The notes beneath the pieces were generated by a model that saw nothing but the letters and a program-made list of their open reading frames with translations, was not told where the DNA came from and did no database searches. A stretch of DNA of 6,036 bases from positions 1 to 6,036 of the forward strand of contig JAFAYS010001201.1 of assembly GCA_019240175.1 (NCBI GenBank), read 5' to 3'. Of the stretch, positions 1-5,315 are shown one piece after another (position 1 is the first letter of the stretch; each line of letters begins with the position of its first letter). Both the position numbers and the translations under genes were made by a program. Source of the DNA: Chloroflexota bacterium. GTDB taxonomy: Bacteria > Chloroflexota > Chloroflexia > Chloroflexales > Kallotenuaceae.

Positions 1-589
1 AGCCTTGCTTGACGTAACTGTAGCGAATCGGGTAGCCATGACGCTCCAGGTACTCGTTCAGCGCGTAGGGCAGATCCAGCGTCGCGATCCAGAGTCGCGT
101 CGAGCCGCTGTGCGCCACATTGCGATCGGTGAGATACGGCGTGAGCAGCGTGGCAGTCGCGCCGCAGGGCAGCGTGAGAATCTCGCCGGCGCTGGCGTCG
201 TAAAAGGCGCTGGTGGCGTTGTCGCTCGGCAGTCGCAGCTCGACGATCCACAGGTCGGCGGGCAGATGCGTCGAAAGGTGCAGCTCGACCTGCGTGCCGT
301 CCGCGCGCAGCGCCGGGATCGCCGCGTTCATAGTACCGCTGGTGTTGATCACGACCACGTCGCCCGCATCCAGGAAGCGCGGCAGATCCCGAAACTGCCG
401 GTGTACCACGCGGTTGTCGGCGCGGTACGAGATCATCAGCCGGACCTCGTCGCGGGCGAGACCGCGCGCTTCGGGCGGTGCGCTAGCCTCAAGCTCCGGC
501 GGCAAGGAATAGTCCAGGCCGCCGAAGTTCGGGATTGCCGAGGTGGGCAGGCGATGCAGCACCTCGTTTTTGCTCGAAACCGCCATCAT
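1..589 (-). CDS. QueA-family protein (S-adenosylmethionine:tRNA ribosyltransferase-isomerase-like), N-terminal part, cut by window edge
   Basis: The first 196 codons are present and the C-terminal part lies beyond base 1. True QueA transfers and isomerises the ribosyl group of S-adenosylmethionine onto preQ1 in tRNA, giving epoxyqueuosine. Family signs are LDYSLPPELEASAPPEARG (residues 25-43) followed by RDEVRLMIS (46-54), the FRDLPRFLDAGDVVVIN block (66-82), and HGYPIRYSYV (184-193), which stands where QueA has its PPYI segment. The canonical NDTRVxPAR motif is replaced by NTSGTMNAA (82-90). From memory this matches a divergent QueA-like subfamily common in actinobacteria (NTSAT..., HGRPIRYSY), so preQ1-tRNA may not be the substrate. 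The start is ATG at 589-587, directly followed by a second ATG; a GGAGGT Shine-Dalgarno at 596-601 sits 6 nt upstream of the first. The gene overlaps the SDR stop codon by 4 nt, so the two are cotranscribed and probably translationally coupled. Family assignment is firm; the exact reaction is not. Confidence 0.85.
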   Translation of the reverse strand, partial: MMAVSSKNEVLHRLPTSAIPNFGGLDYSLPPELEASAPPEARGLARDEVRLMISYRADNRVVHRQFRDLPRFLDAGDVVVINTSGTMNAAIPALRADGTQVELHLSTHLPADLWIVELRLPSDNATSAFYDASAGEILTLPCGATATLLTPYLTDRNVAHSGSTRLWIATLDLPYALNEYLERHGYPIRYSYVKQG

Positions 590-1293
590 GCCGCCACCTC
601 CACCGCGATTGCGCGCGCCGCGTAGCGTCCGCTGGGCTGCTCGCCCTCCAACAGCGCGATCAGGCCGGGCACACTGGTCTCAGGCAGCGGGCGATCACTG
701 ATATCTTCGCCGGGAAAGGCTTCCTGATGCATCTGCGTGCGCATGTCGCCGGGATCGACGCTGAAGACGCGTAGATCGGAGTTTTCCGCTGCCAGGATCG
801 CGGACAGCTGCTCAAGCGCGGCCTTGCTCGATCCGTAGCCGCCCCAGCCCTCGTAGGGCTCAACCGCCGCGTCGCTGGTAATGTTGAGGATGCGCGCGCC
901 CGGCTGGAGGCTGGATCGCAGCGCCTGGATGATGCCCAGCGGCGCGATCACGTTGGCGCGATACACCTGCTCCAGCACGTCGAGCGGATAGTCGAGCAGC
1001 GCCGGCTGTGGGCTCGGCCCGAGCATCCCGGCGTTATTGACGATCGCGTCAAGTCCGCCAGCCGCCTCAGACGCCTCCGCCAGCGCCCGCCGATGCGCCG
1101 GATCGGTGACGTCGCCCGCCAGCGCGATCACCTGTGTGTGCTGGGCCAGCTCGGCGCGGGCGGCTTCCAGCGCCTCGGCTCCACGGGCATCCAGGATCAA
1201 GTTCCAGCCGCGGCGGGCCAGCTCACGCGCCAGGGCCAGGCCCAGACCACGGGAAGCACCGGTGATCAAAATCGTGCGAGTATGCGCAGACAT
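586..1293 (-). CDS. Short-chain dehydrogenase/reductase (SDR) family oxidoreductase
   Basis: A complete 235-aa classical SDR, a normal length for the family, predicted to be a cytosolic NAD(P)-dependent oxidoreductase. Visible motifs are the cofactor-binding TGASRGLG at residues 11-18, a DVTD-type aspartate at 61, NNAG at 86-89, and a full catalytic tetrad Asn114, Ser140 (ITSD), Tyr153 and Lys157 (YGSSK), followed by the PG at 181-182. Arg15 in the glycine-rich loop hints at NADP preference (inference). The stretch PGDMRTQMHQEAFPGEDISD (181-200) is a distinctive substrate-loop region. The ATG at 1293 has AAAGGA at 1302-1307, 8 nt upstream. The stop codon overlaps the start of the QueA-like gene (ATGA), which implies a shared operon and possibly a shared pathway, for example reduction of a modified nucleoside or related ketone. 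The substrate cannot be read from the sequence; a general ketone or sugar-ketone reductase is equally possible. Confidence 0.92.
   Translation of the reverse strand: MSAHTRTILITGASRGLGLALARELARRGWNLILDARGAEALEAARAELAQHTQVIALAGDVTDPAHRRALAEASEAAGGLDAIVNNAGMLGPSPQPALLDYPLDVLEQVYRANVIAPLGIIQALRSSLQPGARILNITSDAAVEPYEGWGGYGSSKAALEQLSAILAAENSDLRVFSVDPGDMRTQMHQEAFPGEDISDRPLPETSVPGLIALLEGEQPSGRYAARAIAVEVAA
596..601 (-). promoter_or_regulatory. Shine-Dalgarno of the QueA-like gene, inside the SDR coding end
   Basis: GGAGGT on the minus strand lies 6 nt before the first ATG (589) and 9 nt before the second ATG (586). It is within the last codons of the SDR gene. It favours initiation at the first ATG, which creates the ATGA overlap, although the second ATG is also within range. 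Confidence 0.7.
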
Positions 1294-1332
1294 GGTTGTA
1301 TTCCTTTCAGAAGGTTTGCTTGCGATGGCTTC

Positions 1333-1338
1333 ACTATA
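1333..1338 (-). promoter_or_regulatory. Possible -10 element for the SDR/QueA-like operon
   Basis: TATAGT on the minus strand lies about 40 bp upstream of the SDR ATG, matching five of six bases of the sigma-70 type consensus. Transcription would begin near 1326, leaving a leader of about 33 nt that carries the AAAGGA ribosome-binding site. No good -35 hexamer is seen at 16-18 bp spacing, so this is a candidate only. Confidence 0.4.
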
Positions 1339-1393
1339 CGCCGCAGGCCGTCGCGCCGCCTTGTGCGATAGGTCGGTTGCGGCTCGGCAAAGC

Positions 1394-1424
1394 GGACAGG
1401 AGTTGCGCCTGTCCAGAAGGACAG
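1394..1424. repeat. Three GGACAG half-sites forming two overlapping inverted repeats
   Basis: GGACAGG (1394-1400) pairs perfectly with CCTGTCC (1408-1414) across 7 nt. The CTGTCC core (1409-1414) also pairs perfectly with GGACAG (1419-1424) across the tetranucleotide AGAA. The middle arm can pair with either neighbour but not both. It sits about 100-130 bp upstream of the SDR start, so it could be an operator or, if transcription comes from further upstream, two alternative RNA hairpins. Confidence 0.5.
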
Positions 1425-1429
1425 ATCAA

Positions 1430-1495
1430 AGAACCCAGAACCCAGAACCTAGAACCTAAAAGAACCGAGAACAGAGAACAGAGAACAAAGAAGTA
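1430..1495. repeat. Degenerate tandem heptanucleotide repeat, unit AGAACNN
   Basis: Nine 7-nt units can be read: AGAACCC twice, AGAACCT twice, a 3-nt AAA insertion (1458-1460), then AGAACCG, AGAACAG twice, AGAACAA and a decayed AGAAGTA. The AGAAC core is kept in eight units and only the last two positions drift. A 7-nt period keeps no reading frame, so this is non-coding. It recalls the short tandem heptanucleotide repeats known from cyanobacterial genomes, but homology is not claimed. Confidence 0.85.
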
Positions 1496-1503
1496 CCGAA
1501 ATT

Positions 1504-1539
1504 CCCCCTCGCCTGTGCCGAAGGCAACGGGAGAGGGGG
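1504..1539. repeat. Imperfect stem-loop with CCCCCTC/GAGGGGG arms, probably part of a dispersed intergenic repeat
   Basis: CCCCCTC (1504-1510) pairs perfectly with GAGGGGG (1533-1539). After one G-A mismatch the stem continues through CC/GG, a T-G wobble, GT/AC, one bulged A and GCC/GGC, closing on a GAA loop at 1520-1522. The following GGGGGTGAGGGC to 1556 completes a pattern I recall as recurrent between genes in Chloroflexota. In the minus orientation the hairpin lies 24 nt after the stop of the unknown gene and could end its transcript, but only a weak U-tract (GAATTTC) follows. Confidence 0.6.
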
Positions 1540-1562
1540 ATAAAGGGGGTGAGGGCCTGCTC

Positions 1563-2408
1563 TTAGCCTCTCGTCGCGCGGTCCAGCGCTGACAGCAGCA
1601 GCAGCTGTGGCCCACCGTTCAGCTCCTCGGCCTCGACCAGCCCGGCCTCGACGGTGATGATCGCCAGGGGATCGCCTGAGGTGACCGCGCGCTGGGCCAG
1701 ATCGTGGCGCTGCACGATGCGCAGGCGGTTGAGCGTTGAGGGAAGATCCAGGGCGGGAGCCGACGCATGGTGCAGTGCGATCGGCGCGGCAAAAGCGACG
1801 CCGGTGAGCTGCTGGGCGCGTCGAGCCGCGTGGAGCAGCAGCAGGCTTTCCGCAAAATGTCGTGTTGTGAGGCGATGGCGCAGCAGGGCGCGGCTCAGCT
1901 GCTCGATCACCTCGGCACCAGGAGCGATCCCGTCGGCTGACGGCTCCACAGCGTCCAGCGCGTTAGTCGGCAGCGCGATCAGACCCAGGTGCAGCGCGGC
2001 TTCGAGCTGCTGCTCGCTCACGACCTCTGCGATCTCGACAGCGTGCTGGGCCAGCAAGAACTGCGCGGGATTGCCTGTGCTCAGCGCGCGCTCGAAAAGC
2101 CAGCGGTAGAGCTGTGGACGCGGTGTATGGGACCGGATCAGCTCGTGTAGCTCATTTGCGTCAGCTGCAGTGCCCGGCGATGGCTGCCAGCTTTGGTGCG
2201 CCGCCGCGCTGTGTCGCGCTGTGTTCAGGGCCGCGCGGTAGGCTGCTCTGGTCAAATACTGATCCAGATAAAAGGTCGCGTTGAGCGCCAGCAGCGGCCA
2301 GGGTAGCTGCGTCAGGCGACCAATCGCAGCGGCCTGCGCAATCGTGGCTTCTAGCTCTTGTAGATAGGCCGTCCGGGATGCAGCGGCTGTCGGGAGCATG
2401 GCGAGCAT
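1563..2408 (-). CDS. Protein of unknown function, alanine/leucine-rich and largely helical
   Basis: A complete 281-aa frame that I do not recognise. It is rich in Ala, Leu, Gln and His, with long stretches that look amphipathic and helical (about residues 10-72, 96-144 and 165-202) and a more mixed C-terminal part (203-281) containing a short HHASAPALDLPSTL segment. No signal peptide, convincing membrane span, metal-binding Cys/His cluster or nucleotide-binding motif is seen. Cysteine is absent from the whole protein. The ATG at 2408 is preceded by a strong Shine-Dalgarno, GGAGGAG at 2413-2419, giving about 6 nt from GGAGG; this favours it over the in-frame Met4. It is divergent from tgt across a 264-bp gap and is separated from the downstream SDR by a repeat-bearing spacer, so a functional link to either is uncertain. 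The strong ribosome-binding site and intact frame argue that it is real. Confidence 0.75.
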   Translation of the reverse strand: MLAMLPTAAASRTAYLQELEATIAQAAAIGRLTQLPWPLLALNATFYLDQYLTRAAYRAALNTARHSAAAHQSWQPSPGTAADANELHELIRSHTPRPQLYRWLFERALSTGNPAQFLLAQHAVEIAEVVSEQQLEAALHLGLIALPTNALDAVEPSADGIAPGAEVIEQLSRALLRHRLTTRHFAESLLLLHAARRAQQLTGVAFAAPIALHHASAPALDLPSTLNRLRIVQRHDLAQRAVTSGDPLAIITVEAGLVEAEELNGGPQLLLLSALDRATRG

Positions 2409-2473
2409 CGATCTCCTCCGGCTGCTAGCAAGCGTGGCCTGCGCGTTGGGCGTAGACAGTCAGCGCAATAGTG

Positions 2474-2534
2474 GCGGTATGCTCAAGCGTGAACATGCAA
2501 AACCTCGTTTCGTATCTTGGTTGCAGCATACCGC
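2474..2534. repeat. Perfect 10-bp inverted repeat GCGGTATGCT / AGCATACCGC
   Basis: The arms are at 2474-2483 and 2525-2534, separated by 41 bp. The spacing is near four helical turns centre to centre (51 bp is roughly five turns), which would suit a looping or paired-site regulator better than an RNA hairpin. It lies 66-126 bp upstream of the unknown gene's start. Confidence 0.45.
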
Positions 2535-2562
2535 TCCTGCCGGCGTGGTAGCGCTGGACATT

Positions 2563-2595
2563 GGGCAGGTACCGACCTGTGCCAAAGGGCAGGTC
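2563..2595. promoter_or_regulatory. Cluster of CAGGT/ACCTG cores upstream of tgt
   Basis: GGGCAGGT occurs twice (2563-2570 and 2587-2594), 24 bp apart, in direct orientation. Between them ACCTG (2575-2579) makes inverted pairs with both: CAGGT-ACCG-ACCTG on the left, and GACCTG (2574-2579) with CAGGTC (2590-2595) on the right. It is centred about 85 bp upstream of the tgt transcription start. An operator role is inferred. Confidence 0.35.
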
Positions 2596-2650
2596 ACGGC
2601 ACGTAACACGAGCATCACGCAGGCATCATTCTAGCTAGCTTTCGACGACA

Positions 2651-2659
2651 TGCTATAAT
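2651..2659 (+). promoter_or_regulatory. Extended -10 promoter of tgt
   Basis: TGCTATAAT is a perfect extended -10 (TGn plus consensus TATAAT at 2654-2659). No recognisable -35 hexamer lies 16-18 bp upstream, as is common for extended -10 promoters. Transcription is expected to begin near 2665-2667, only about 6-8 nt before the tgt ATG. Confidence 0.75.
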
Positions 2660-2672
2660 ACGCCGGATTATT

Positions 2673-3854
2673 ATGATACAAACGCATCCTTTTCGATTTA
2701 CATTAGAGCATACTGACCCCATGACGGGCGCGCGAGCGGGGACTCTGACCACCCCGCACGGTACGATCGCGACGCCGGTGTTTATGCCGGTCGGCACGCA
2801 GGCCACGGTTAAAACGCTTTCCTCGCACGAAGTCGCCGAGCTTGGCGCGCCGATTATTCTTGGCAATACCTACCATCTTTTCTTGCGTCCCGGCAGTGAT
2901 GTCGTCGCCGAGCTAGGCGGCCTGCACGGCTTTATGAACTGGAAGCGCGCGATTCTGACCGACTCGGGCGGCTTTCAGGTGTTTAGCCTCGGTGCGACCA
3001 ACATCATCGACGAGGACGGCGTGACGTTTCGTTCGCACCTCGACGGCACGCTGCACCGCTTCACGCCTGAGCGCTCGATCGCGATCCAGGAGCAGCTGGG
3101 CGCAGATATCATCATGGCCTTCGACGAGTGCGCCCCTTACCCGACGACGGCGGAGTATGCGCGGGCGGCGATGGAGCGCACGCATCGCTGGCTGGAGCGC
3201 TGTGTGGCCGCCAAAACGCGCGCTGATCAGGCGCTCTTCGGGATCGTCCAGGGCAGCGTATTTGACGATTTGCGCCGGGAAAGCGCGGCCTTTATCGCGT
3301 CGCAGCCGGTGGCCGGTTTCGGCATCGGTGGTCTGAGCGTGGGCGAGCCGAAGCCCGAGATGTATGCGACGCTGGCGGCGACAACTGCCGCGCTGCCTGA
3401 GGATCGTCCACGCTACCTGATGGGCGTGGGCTCACCCGAGGATCTGCTGGAAGGCGTGGCGCGCGGTGTGGATATGTTCGATTGTGTGCAGCCGACGCGG
3501 CTGGGCCGGCATGGCGCAGCCTGGACGCCCGAAGGTCGCATCAATCTGCTGAACGCGCGCTGGGCCCGTGATGATCGTCCGATCCAGGAAGGCTGCGACT
3601 GCTACAGCTGTGCGCATCATACGCGCGCGTATATTCGCCATCTGCTGCGCGCGGAGGAGATGCTTGGCGCGCGGCTGGCCACGATCCACAATGTGCGCTT
3701 TTTGATCCGGCTGATGGAAGGCGCGCGCGAGGCGATCCGCGAGGGGCGCTACGCGGCCTATCGTGATAGCTTTTTGCAGCAGTTTCAGCCAGTGCCGGAC
3801 TCGGTGCGTGCGGAGCAGCGCGCGCTGTATGGTCGCCGGAAGGAGCGCTCGTAG
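2673..3854 (+). CDS. tgt: tRNA-guanine transglycosylase (queuosine biosynthesis)
   Basis: A complete 393-aa bacterial Tgt. The enzyme replaces G34 in tRNAs for Asp, Asn, His and Tyr by preQ1 in the cytosol. Landmarks are TPVFMPVGT (34-42); DSGGFQVFSL (97-106), with Asp97 as the conserved active-site aspartate; FDECAPYP (150-157), with Asp151 and the bacterial-type Cys153; GIVQGS (190-195); GGLSVGE (219-225), with Val223; and DMFDCVQPTR (267-276), with Asp270 as the covalent nucleophile. The zinc site is complete: Cys308, Cys310, Cys313 and His339. Cys153 and Val223 match the preQ1-using bacterial pattern (known from Zymomonas Tgt). The start at 2673 gives the usual short N-terminus; the next Met (17) would remove part of the first conserved strand. 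There is no Shine-Dalgarno, and the -10 lies just upstream, so the mRNA is nearly leaderless. The FecR-like gene follows 3 bp after the stop. Confidence 0.97.
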   Translation: MIQTHPFRFTLEHTDPMTGARAGTLTTPHGTIATPVFMPVGTQATVKTLSSHEVAELGAPIILGNTYHLFLRPGSDVVAELGGLHGFMNWKRAILTDSGGFQVFSLGATNIIDEDGVTFRSHLDGTLHRFTPERSIAIQEQLGADIIMAFDECAPYPTTAEYARAAMERTHRWLERCVAAKTRADQALFGIVQGSVFDDLRRESAAFIASQPVAGFGIGGLSVGEPKPEMYATLAATTAALPEDRPRYLMGVGSPEDLLEGVARGVDMFDCVQPTRLGRHGAAWTPEGRINLLNARWARDDRPIQEGCDCYSCAHHTRAYIRHLLRAEEMLGARLATIHNVRFLIRLMEGAREAIREGRYAAYRDSFLQQFQPVPDSVRAEQRALYGRRKERS

Positions 3855-3857
3855 GCG

Positions 3858-5207
3858 ATGCTAAAAACCGAACGTCCAGCGACTCAAACAGCTGCCCGCG
3901 CGACAAAGCGCCCGGAGCGCATCGCCTGGCTGGTGCTGTTATCGTCATTCGCGCTGTTCTGCCTACTCTTCTCCACAATCGGCGTGTATGGCTATCGCTG
4001 GTGGTCGCAGCCGACGGTGGGCGTGCTGACGGCGGAGGTCGATCAGCCGCTGGCCGTGCAGGTACAGCCCGCCGGCATGGTCCAGTCGATTGTGCTGCAG
4101 CCGGGCCAACTCAACCCAGGTGATCGCGTGATCGTGGGCAAAGCAGCGACGCCTGGACCCGCCACGACGCTACACTTCGACTCGGCGACGATCGCGCTGT
4201 GGCCTGGCTCGAATATGCTGATCGGGCGCTTCGGTCGGCAGTGGAACGACTCGACTGATGCGCGCTTCCAGCTTGAGAGCGGCCAGATGCAGGTTGAGCT
4301 AACCGGCGATGAGCTGCGTCTGGAAGTCGAGACCAGAGTGGGCACTGTGCCGATTGTGCTGCAAAGCCCTGGCCGCTATCGCATCCGTGTGCTGGACAAC
4401 GACACGCCGACAACCGCCGTGGCCGAGCGGGTTGAGCAGCCGACGCTTGAGGTTGCCTCGGAGCGCGGCGCGGCGCTGGTGGGCACGACGATGGTGAATC
4501 GCGGCTACCGGCTGCTGCAAACCATCGATGGCCACCAGGAGCTGAAGCTAACCAGCTGGGATCTGCTGCGCGACGGCGATTTCCAGGAGCTGGTCGACTC
4601 GGTTTTTGGTACCACGCCGGCAGGCCAGTTGCCCTGGATCTACACGGTCAAGCCGACGGCGGAGGGCGCTGCCGACAGCGGGCTGGTAATCCCGGCCCAG
4701 CAGTGCGCGGATCCGCTGATTCGGACCGGCTGCCAGCAGCCGTATGTGCGGCTGGTGCGGCGCGGCGGCAACGATAAAGGCTTTCTCACGGCGATCGCGC
4801 AGCAGGTGCAGGCCGATGTGGCCTCCTACCAGCAGCTGCGCTTGAAAGCTGATCTCAAGATTGTGTATCAGTCGTTGAGCAAGGCCGGCCAATCCGGCAC
4901 CGAGTGCCCACTGCTGATTCGCGTCGTGTATACTAACCATGTGGCGGAAAGTTTACATAAAGATTTCTGCTACTGGGCGTTTGATTATCCTGACAAGCCC
5001 GGCGTGATTTCCAATGAGCCGCACATCGAGACCGATCAGCTCGTGCCGAATACCTGGCGCTCGATCGACATCGATCTCAAGCAGGAATTGGAACATCTTG
5101 TTAAAATTCAAGAGATCTCGTTTCAGGCCAACGGCCACGATTACGAGTCGCATGTTCGTGGCGCGCAGCTTGTCGGCGAAGGACTCGTCGATATCAACGC
5201 GCGCTAA
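3858..5207 (+). CDS. Single-pass membrane protein with FecR-like domain and C-terminal beta-rich domain
   Basis: A complete 449-aa protein of unknown exact role. A short basic N-terminus (residues 1-21) precedes one hydrophobic segment at about 22-46, so the rest is probably outside the membrane (N-in, C-out). Residues about 86-180 resemble the FecR beta domain: GDRVIVGKA, then TLHFDSATIALWPGSNMLI (104-122), then a strand-rich stretch with GTVPIV (162-167). From WDLLRDGDFQE (234-244) a second beta-rich domain begins, of the NGDF...W type seen in galactose-binding-like folds, ending in WRSIDIDL (400-407). Cys283/Cys292 and Cys350/Cys371 could form disulphides outside the cell. The start is 3 bp after the tgt stop; GGAAGGAG at 3838-3845 lies 12 nt upstream, and the next Met is residue 74, past the membrane span. 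It probably shares the tgt transcript. The domain calls rest on pattern recognition. A surface or polysaccharide-binding role is inferred, supported weakly by the neighbouring UDP-glucose dehydrogenase. Confidence 0.85.
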   Translation: MLKTERPATQTAARATKRPERIAWLVLLSSFALFCLLFSTIGVYGYRWWSQPTVGVLTAEVDQPLAVQVQPAGMVQSIVLQPGQLNPGDRVIVGKAATPGPATTLHFDSATIALWPGSNMLIGRFGRQWNDSTDARFQLESGQMQVELTGDELRLEVETRVGTVPIVLQSPGRYRIRVLDNDTPTTAVAERVEQPTLEVASERGAALVGTTMVNRGYRLLQTIDGHQELKLTSWDLLRDGDFQELVDSVFGTTPAGQLPWIYTVKPTAEGAADSGLVIPAQQCADPLIRTGCQQPYVRLVRRGGNDKGFLTAIAQQVQADVASYQQLRLKADLKIVYQSLSKAGQSGTECPLLIRVVYTNHVAESLHKDFCYWAFDYPDKPGVISNEPHIETDQLVPNTWRSIDIDLKQELEHLVKIQEISFQANGHDYESHVRGAQLVGEGLVDINAR

Positions 5208-5240
5208 AGCGGCAATTGGGCCGTGTTCTGGGATCATTCC

Positions 5241-5268
5241 CGACATTTATTGTTAAGGCAGAATGTCG
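5241..5268 (+). terminator. Possible transcript-end stem-loop after the FecR-like gene
   Basis: CGACATT (5241-5247) pairs perfectly with AATGTCG (5262-5268) across 14 nt, 33 bp after the stop codon. No T-tract follows directly, so it is not a classical intrinsic terminator. It could be a processing or pausing hairpin, or an operator. Confidence 0.3.
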
Positions 5269-5290
5269 CGCAGCTTAATTTCCAGTTAAT

Positions 5291-5315
5291 CGGATCTTGA
5301 TCTTTTTTCGATCCG
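5291..5315. repeat. Inverted repeat CGGATC/GATCCG with T6 in its loop
   Basis: Perfect 6-bp arms at 5291-5296 and 5310-5315 around a 13-nt loop containing six Ts (5303-5308). The T-run lies inside the loop rather than after the stem, so an intrinsic terminator is unlikely. It is about 40 bp upstream of the candidate -10 for the next gene, which would suit a regulator site. Confidence 0.35.

Larger units (their letters stand above)
1294..1562. other. 269-bp intergenic spacer with repeats, no gene
   Basis: Between the unknown gene and the SDR gene (both minus strand). Open frames crossing it consist of low-complexity repeat translation and lack family resemblance. From left to right it holds the SDR ribosome-binding site and candidate -10, a cluster of three GGACAG half-sites (1394-1424), a heptanucleotide repeat (1430-1495), and a strong imperfect hairpin (1504-1539) followed by a G-rich tail to about 1556. 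Confidence 0.8.
2409..2672. other. 264-bp divergent intergenic region with candidate operators
   Basis: Separates the minus-strand unknown gene from plus-strand tgt and must hold promoters for both. Seen here are the unknown gene's ribosome-binding site, a perfect 10-bp inverted repeat (2474-2483 with 2525-2534), a cluster of CAGGT/ACCTG cores (2563-2595), overlapping CTAGCTAG and AGCTAGCT palindromes (2631-2640), and an extended -10 for tgt. No convincing minus-strand promoter or small gene was found; an 18-codon frame from 2495 has no ribosome-binding site. Confidence 0.7.

Noticed and set aside
5..625. 206-codon plus-strand open frame at the left edge
   Set aside because: It lies antisense to the clear QueA-like gene and the SDR end. 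Its Arg/Gln-rich translation has no family resemblance, as expected from a GC-rich shadow frame.
1430..1556. CRISPR-like array
   Set aside because: The units are 7 nt with no spacers. It is a simple tandem repeat plus a hairpin.
1037..1592. Several plus-strand frames across the SDR gene and the repeat spacer
   Set aside because: They are antisense to the SDR or translate the heptamer array into low-complexity peptide, and none has a ribosome-binding site.
1334..1615. 93-codon minus-strand frame spanning the hairpin and heptamer repeat
   Set aside because: The translation is repeat-derived (Pro/Ser-rich, then FVLCSLFSVLLGS), it overlaps the end of the unknown gene, and it has no conserved features.
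2495..2551. 18-codon frame starting ATGCAAAAC in the divergent gap
   Set aside because: No ribosome-binding site, no promoter directly upstream, and nothing distinctive in the peptide.
3541..3978. 145-codon minus-strand frame across the tgt end and the next gene
   Set aside because: It is antisense to two well-supported genes, with a composition typical of a shadow frame.
4791..4798. GCGATCGC octamer resembling cyanobacterial HIP1
   Set aside because: I noticed only this copy in the window, and it lies within coding sequence. GATC is generally frequent here, so no HIP1-like enrichment is supported.
5291..5315. Intrinsic terminator before the UDP-glucose dehydrogenase
   Set aside because: The T6 run is in the loop and not after the stem, and the stem is only 6 bp with a 13-nt loop.
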